From NCBI RefSeq assembly GCF_020037025.1, contig NZ_JAIQLH010000097.1, positions 1-50,280 on the forward strand: a stretch of 50,280 bases of DNA. The letters run 5' to 3'. The position numbers and the translations under genes are program-made. The notes under the pieces were generated by a model that searched no databases, had not been told where the DNA came from, and worked only from the letters and a program-made list of their open reading frames with translations. Shown here in pieces: positions 46,598 through 50,280 of this stretch (its first letter is position 1; the number at the start of each line of letters is the position of its first letter). The stretch comes from Streptomyces huiliensis. Its GTDB lineage: Bacteria > Actinomycetota > Actinomycetes > Streptomycetales > Streptomycetaceae.

Positions 46598-47518
46598 TCA
46601 GAGCCCGATCGGCGGGGTGGGCCCGTCCGAGGGCCCGCCCTTGGGCCCGCCGGCCCCCGGACCTGCCGGGCCCGCCGGGGGCTCGGGCGGCCGGCGCCGC
46701 GTGGGCCCCTCGTGTCGTCCCGCCTCGGTCTCGGCGGGGTCGGGCGGCAGCTCGTAGGCCCGGTGCCCGCCGACCGCCCGCTCGTCCGCGATGAGCACGG
46801 GGGCACCGTGCGGCTGGACGATCTGGTGGACGAAGGCGGCCAGGGCGGCGCCGATCAGCGGCGCGACGAGGAACAGCCACACCTGGGAGAACGCGTCACC
46901 ACCGGCGAAGAGGGCCGGCCCCAGGCTCCGCGCGGGGTTGACGGAGGCGCCGGTCAGCGGGACGCCGATCAGGTGGACGAGCGCCAGGGTGAAGCCCAGC
47001 GCCAGCGGCCCGAAGCCGACCACCGCCACCTTGTGGGTCACGGCGAGCCAGACGAAGACCAGCAGGAAGGTCAGCACGACCTCGGCGAGGAACGCGCCGC
47101 CCGTGTTCAGGTGCACCGCCGAGCGGTCGCCGAACCCGTTGCTGCCGAACGTCCCGTCGGTGCTGAGCCCGGGGACCTGCTTGGCCAGCAGGAGCAGCAG
47201 CGCGGCGCCGATGATGGCTCCGACGATCTGCGCGATCCAGTACTCGATGGCGGTGCGCAGCGTGATGCGGCCCTGCAGCAGCATGGCCAGGGTGACCGCG
47301 GGATTGAGATGGGACCCGGAGACCGGCCCCAGGGCGTAGGCCAGGGCCAACAGGGTGAACCCGAACGCCAGCGCGATGCCGAGGGCGCCGATGTAGTCCG
47401 CCGCGAGGACGGCGGACCCCACGGCGAAGAAGACCAGCAGCAGGGTGCCGATGAACTCGGCCGCGACCGTCCGTGTCTCCACGGGGTCGAGCTTCATGGG
47501 GTCCAGCTTCGCGTCCAT
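46598..47518 (-). CDS. Aquaporin/MIP-family channel
   Basis: A 306-residue membrane channel for water or small neutral solutes. Both NPA boxes are present: GSHLNPAVTLAML in the first half and TGASVNPARSLGPALFAGG in the second. Six membrane helices and two half-helices fit. The N-terminus adds a short MDAKLDPMKLDPVETRT extension, and the C-terminal 65 residues are a Pro/Gly-rich soluble tail (PAGPAGPGAGGPKGGPSDG). The selectivity residues suggest an aquaporin (AqpZ-like) rather than a glycerol facilitator, but this is tentative. The ATG at 47518 fits the N-terminal extension. Confidence 0.92.
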   Translation of the reverse strand: MDAKLDPMKLDPVETRTVAAEFIGTLLLVFFAVGSAVLAADYIGALGIALAFGFTLLALAYALGPVSGSHLNPAVTLAMLLQGRITLRTAIEYWIAQIVGAIIGAALLLLLAKQVPGLSTDGTFGSNGFGDRSAVHLNTGGAFLAEVVLTFLLVFVWLAVTHKVAVVGFGPLALGFTLALVHLIGVPLTGASVNPARSLGPALFAGGDAFSQVWLFLVAPLIGAALAAFVHQIVQPHGAPVLIADERAVGGHRAYELPPDPAETEAGRHEGPTRRRPPEPPAGPAGPGAGGPKGGPSDGPTPPIGL

Positions 47519-47614
47519 GGCGTCCTCCCGGGGATCTCGTGGACTGTCCTCGCATTGTCGGACGGTCCACTCCGGGGCGCCTGTCGAAAGATCGCCGCTC
47601 GGCGGCATCGACGC

Positions 47615-48355
47615 TCAGCGGCTGTACAGGGGTTCCCCGGGTACCTGGGCCCCCACCGGCAGCAGCGCCAGGTCAAGACCGCGGACCAGCCGGGCGCGCA
47701 GCACCTCGTCGGCGGCCAGGGCCCCGGCGATCCGCCGGGCCACGTCGGCGGGCGCGGCCCCGTCGGCGAGCGCCAGCGCGAGCGTCCCGTCCGCGTCGCC
47801 GGAGGGGACGAGGTGGGCCCTGAGGACTCCGTCCTCGGCGGCCAGCAGCCCGCGCAGGGCGTCGGCGACGGCGGGGTCGGCGAGCGGGTCGGTGCTGGTC
47901 CGCCCCTCGGCGAGGGCGAGCAGGGCCCGGCCGGTCAGCGGGTAGGTGACCGGTCCCGCCATGTCCACGACGATCGTGTCGGCCTTCTCGTGCGCGGCGG
48001 CCTGGAGCGCCTGGTGCAGCGGAACGGCCACCGGCCGGGCGTCCGCGCGCCACCGCTGAAGCGTCTCCATCGACGTGAACGCGGGCAGCGCCCGCCGCCC
48101 GTCCGGCGCCTGGAGGGTGGGGACGGCCATGTCGCTGGTCTTCTCCCGCTTCAGCCCGTCCGGCCCCGTCTCCACCTCCCCCAACACGGCCACCACCGGC
48201 ACCAGCAGCCTCGCCCCCTTGAGCGCGGCCAGCACCCGCCCCTCCGCCTCCGCCCCGCGATCGGCGGCCCAGGCGGCGAGCGCCTCGGCGAGTACGGGGT
48301 CGGCGGAGCCGTTGTCGTCGGAGAAACCGGGGTCCGGGATGTTCTTGAGGGCCAC
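47615..48355 (-). CDS. SseB-family protein
   Basis: A 246-residue protein whose N-terminal half fits the SseB domain (VLAALKGARLLVPVVAVLGE, PDGRRALPAFTSMETLQRWR). The C-terminal half contains LPLHQ-type linkers and the SseB_C-like segment ADGTLALALADGAAPADVAR. Function is unknown; in enterobacteria SseB enhances serine-sensitivity and related phenotypes. The GTG at 48355 is preceded by TACCCT, 6 nt away, so it is probably leaderless. It lies between the aquaporin gene and the repeat copy C. Confidence 0.82.
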   Translation of the reverse strand: MALKNIPDPGFSDDNGSADPVLAEALAAWAADRGAEAEGRVLAALKGARLLVPVVAVLGEVETGPDGLKREKTSDMAVPTLQAPDGRRALPAFTSMETLQRWRADARPVAVPLHQALQAAAHEKADTIVVDMAGPVTYPLTGRALLALAEGRTSTDPLADPAVADALRGLLAAEDGVLRAHLVPSGDADGTLALALADGAAPADVARRIAGALAADEVLRARLVRGLDLALLPVGAQVPGEPLYSR

Positions 48356-48451
48356 GGGGTGAGGGTATCGGGAGGGGAGCGGGGGCCATGGTGGGGGTTG
48401 GGGGTGAGGTGGGGGCCGGGTGGCCTTTGTGTTTGAGGTGCCCCGGTCCCG

Positions 48452-48639
48452 CCCCTTCGCCGATTCCTGGGGCTACGCCCCAGACCCCGCTTGTCGCGGC
48501 TCCGCCGCTCGTCCTCAATCGCCGGACGGGCTGAAGTGCCCGCTCAGGCACCATCCAGCCCGTCCGGCGATTGAGGACAGCGCCCGAAGGGCGCTTCGGG
48601 GGTGCGGGGGCCCGCCCCCGCAAGAAACGGTGAAAGGGC
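48452..48639. repeat. Long intergenic inverted-repeat element, copy C
   Basis: About 188 bp. Left arm: CCCCTTCGCCGATTCCTGGGGC and TCGCGGCTCCGCCGCTCGTC. Inner stem: TCCTCAATCGCCGGACGGGC / GCCCGTCCGGCGATTGAGGA, a perfect 20-bp match. The right arm is partly replaced by AGCGCCCGAAGGGCGCTTCGG and GGGGGCCCGCCCCCGC, so C is a mosaic of A/B modules and new hairpins. It ends 3 bp from the mycosin stop codon and lies upstream of the SseB-like gene. Confidence 0.85.
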
Positions 48640-48642
48640 GGG

Positions 48643-49836
48643 TCAGGGGCACCCCACGCGCCCCCGGCGCCACCTCAGCACACCCGCGACCCCCAGAAGA
48701 ACCAACCCCGCCACCCCGGCGACCGCAACGGAAACCCCCGGCCCGGGAGCCGACGGCGCGGAGCGCCGAGCCTCCGGCCCCGCCCCGAAATACCGAGGCA
48801 CCAACCCACCACCCGCCGCAGGCGGATCAGGCCGGGGCCGAGCCGCGAGGGCAAGGGCCGCCGCCGGATCCACCACACCGGCCCCAAGCTCGTCACTGCG
48901 CCCACCCGGCGGGGCGTCCCGCGCGCTCGCCACGAGCAGCCGTCGCACCTGGGCCGGGTCCAAGCCGGGATGAGCGGAGCGGAGAAGCGCCGCCGCCCCC
49001 GAGACGAAGGCGGCCGCCGCACTCGTCCCCCACCCCTCGTAGTACCGCCGATCGGGATCGGCGATGACGACCCCGACACCCGGCGCGCTGAGCGTCGCGT
49101 ACCACCGCCGAGTGGAGAAAGCGGCCCGCCCGCCGCCCCGGTCGACGGCGGTCACGGCGATCACTCCCGGGTACGCGGCCGGATAGGAAGCGTGGTCGCC
49201 GTCCCGGCCGCCGTTCCCGGCGGAGGCGACGACGACGGCGCCCTTGGCGAGGGCGTAGCGGACGGCGGCGTCCTCACCGGCGTCGGGGTGGGCGGTGGCG
49301 CTGTCGTCACCGAGGGAGAGGTTGATGACGTCGGCGCCGTGGTCGGCGGCCCAGCGGATGCCGTCGGCGAGGGCGCCGCCGCGTGCGCCGCGGGCGCGGG
49401 AGCGGGCGGGGTCGCCCTCCTCGAGGATCACGCGCACGGGCAGGATCCGGGCCTCGGGGGCGACGCCGAGCACACCGTCCCCGTCGCCCGTGCCGTGCCC
49501 GCGTCCGGCGACGATCCCGGCCATGGCGGTTCCGTGCCGCGCCCAGGACCGGTCGCCGCGCCCGGCGCCGAAGCCGACGAGGTCCTTGCCTGGCAGCACC
49601 CGGCCGCGCAGGTCGGGATGGCCGGCGTCGACGCCGGTGTCGAGCACGGCGACGGTGACCCCGGCCCCGCGCGTGGTGCGCCACGCCTCTTCGAGGTGGA
49701 GCGCGTCGATCGCCCACTCCTGCACCCGGATCGCGTCGGCGCGCGCGGGGGCGGCACCGACCGCGGAGAGAACGACGGCGAGGACGGCCGCGAGGGCGAC
49801 GGCCCCCGGCCCCCGCCCGGCCCGGAGCCCGCTCAC
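48643..49836 (-). CDS. Mycosin-like subtilase of a type VII secretion locus
   Basis: A 397-residue secreted, membrane-anchored serine protease. The N-terminus has a signal peptide (residues 10-33). The subtilase triad is complete: Asp66 in VAVLDTGVDAGHPDLRG, His101 in RHGTAMAGIVAG and Ser272 in GWGTSAAAAFVSG, with the oxyanion Asn208 in ASAGNGG. A Pro-rich linker is followed by a C-terminal membrane helix and RWRRGRVG, the MycP layout. Such proteases accompany ESX/type VII secretion. The GTG at 49836 has GGGAGGTGCGCG in front and overlaps the upstream stop codon (GTGA). Copy C of the inverted repeat directly follows it. Confidence 0.92.
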   Translation of the reverse strand: MSGLRAGRGPGAVALAAVLAVVLSAVGAAPARADAIRVQEWAIDALHLEEAWRTTRGAGVTVAVLDTGVDAGHPDLRGRVLPGKDLVGFGAGRGDRSWARHGTAMAGIVAGRGHGTGDGDGVLGVAPEARILPVRVILEEGDPARSRARGARGGALADGIRWAADHGADVINLSLGDDSATAHPDAGEDAAVRYALAKGAVVVASAGNGGRDGDHASYPAAYPGVIAVTAVDRGGGRAAFSTRRWYATLSAPGVGVVIADPDRRYYEGWGTSAAAAFVSGAAALLRSAHPGLDPAQVRRLLVASARDAPPGGRSDELGAGVVDPAAALALAARPRPDPPAAGGGLVPRYFGAGPEARRSAPSAPGPGVSVAVAGVAGLVLLGVAGVLRWRRGRVGCP

Positions 49837-50280
49837 CGCGCACCTCCCGCCAATCCCGCCGACTCCCCGCGCGCCGCCGCGCGGAAGGCGCGTTCGACGT
49901 GCGCGGCCAAGGCCGTCGCGTCGTGGCCGAGCCCCGCCTCGGCGGGGGCCGTGGTGGCCGTCGGGGCGACGGCGCGGGCGGCGGGCTGTGGAGGGAGGGA
50001 GGGGCGGCCGTCGGCGAAGGCGGTGACCGACCAGACGACGACCGGCAGGTCGGCGCGGACGCCGATGTGCCAGCTGGCGCGCTGCGCGTCGCCGAAGCGT
50101 TCGGCGGGGGTGCCGGGCGGGGCGTAGGGGCGGGGCAGCATGTCCGGCCGCTCGTCGAGCCGTTCGGCGGTGAACCGTTCGCGCAGCGCGCGCATGCCGT
50201 CCGCGTCCGCCTCGGTGACGAGCAGCCCGACGGTGGTGACGCTCGACGACGTGGCGTCGGCGTACGTGGCGCGCAGCAGC
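49833..50280 (-). CDS. C-terminal part of an unidentified gene (runs off right edge), probably of the type VII locus
   Basis: The last ~148 residues of a protein. Visible: ATYADATSSSVTTVGLLVTE, ERPDMLPRPYAPPGTPAERF, then WHIGVRADLPVVVWSVTAFA, and an Ala-rich end. The part looks soluble and does not show a motif I recognise; type VII clusters of Streptomyces often contain such an uncharacterised protein next to the mycosin. Its stop TGA overlaps the mycosin GTG by 4 nt (GTGA), so the two genes are translationally coupled. Confidence 0.75.
   Translation of the reverse strand, partial: LLRATYADATSSSVTTVGLLVTEADADGMRALRERFTAERLDERPDMLPRPYAPPGTPAERFGDAQRASWHIGVRADLPVVVWSVTAFADGRPSLPPQPAARAVAPTATTAPAEAGLGHDATALAAHVERAFRAAARGESAGLAGGAR

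Overview
The base composition (very high GC, strong G/C third-position bias), the many leaderless or GTG-started genes, and gene content such as infC-rpmI-rplT, pheST, a mycosin protease, SpoIIE-type phosphatase, DUF1918 and DUF1844 point to a Streptomyces chromosome (or a very close actinomycete). No rRNA, tRNA, CRISPR array, transposase or integrase was seen.

The two ends are core genome. At the left edge is the 5' part of argC, reading leftward. At the right, reading leftward, are infC-rpmI-rplT, a TrmH-family RNA methyltransferase, a PAS histidine kinase, pheS and pheT. To the right of infC lie DUF1844 (rightward), an aquaporin, an SseB-like protein, a mycosin and the end of a further gene. 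From memory, pheST and the arg cluster are near neighbours in Streptomyces coelicolor. Here about 37 kb separates them, and it consists mostly of single genes or divergent gene pairs, each with its own regulator.

That 37-kb stretch, left to right: a TmrB-like P-loop kinase; a decayed lipoprotein gene; a GNAT; an AraC/GyrI regulator; a DUF2268 metalloprotease under a MerR-type promoter; a secreted trypsin-fold protease; a membrane protein; a LysE exporter; a MOSC protein; a TetR/DUF2867 divergent pair; a GT39-like membrane glycosyltransferase; a TetR; a stand-alone ketoacyl synthase; an ABC-F ATPase; a MarR/Old Yellow Enzyme divergent pair; a kinase/response-regulator/ATP-grasp operon; a small membrane protein; a GNAT; TetR plus MFS; a FAD monooxygenase divergent from a TetR; a MocR divergent from an EamA permease with overlapping start codons; DUF1918; a Tat-exported GHL10 hydrolase; 3-hydroxybutyryl-CoA dehydrogenase; a GNAT; a LysE/Lrp divergent pair; a coiled-coil membrane mini-protein; and a PP2C phosphatase/helix-turn-helix-TPR regulator/Nudix group.

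Functionally the middle looks like a collection of self-contained detoxification, export and stress modules (TmrB-like, ABC-F, flavin monooxygenase, MFS, two LysE, OYE, EamA) rather than one biosynthetic pathway. The most unusual signals are regulatory and structural: a long, highly folded infC leader with a terminator-like hairpin and an ATC start codon; three mosaic copies of a ~170-190 bp inverted-repeat element at gene 3' ends, one of which supplies the last codons of the MocR gene; divergent start codons sharing two bases; a textbook MerR promoter with no MerR gene nearby; and an abundance of short tandem repeats, two of which duplicate a stop codon.
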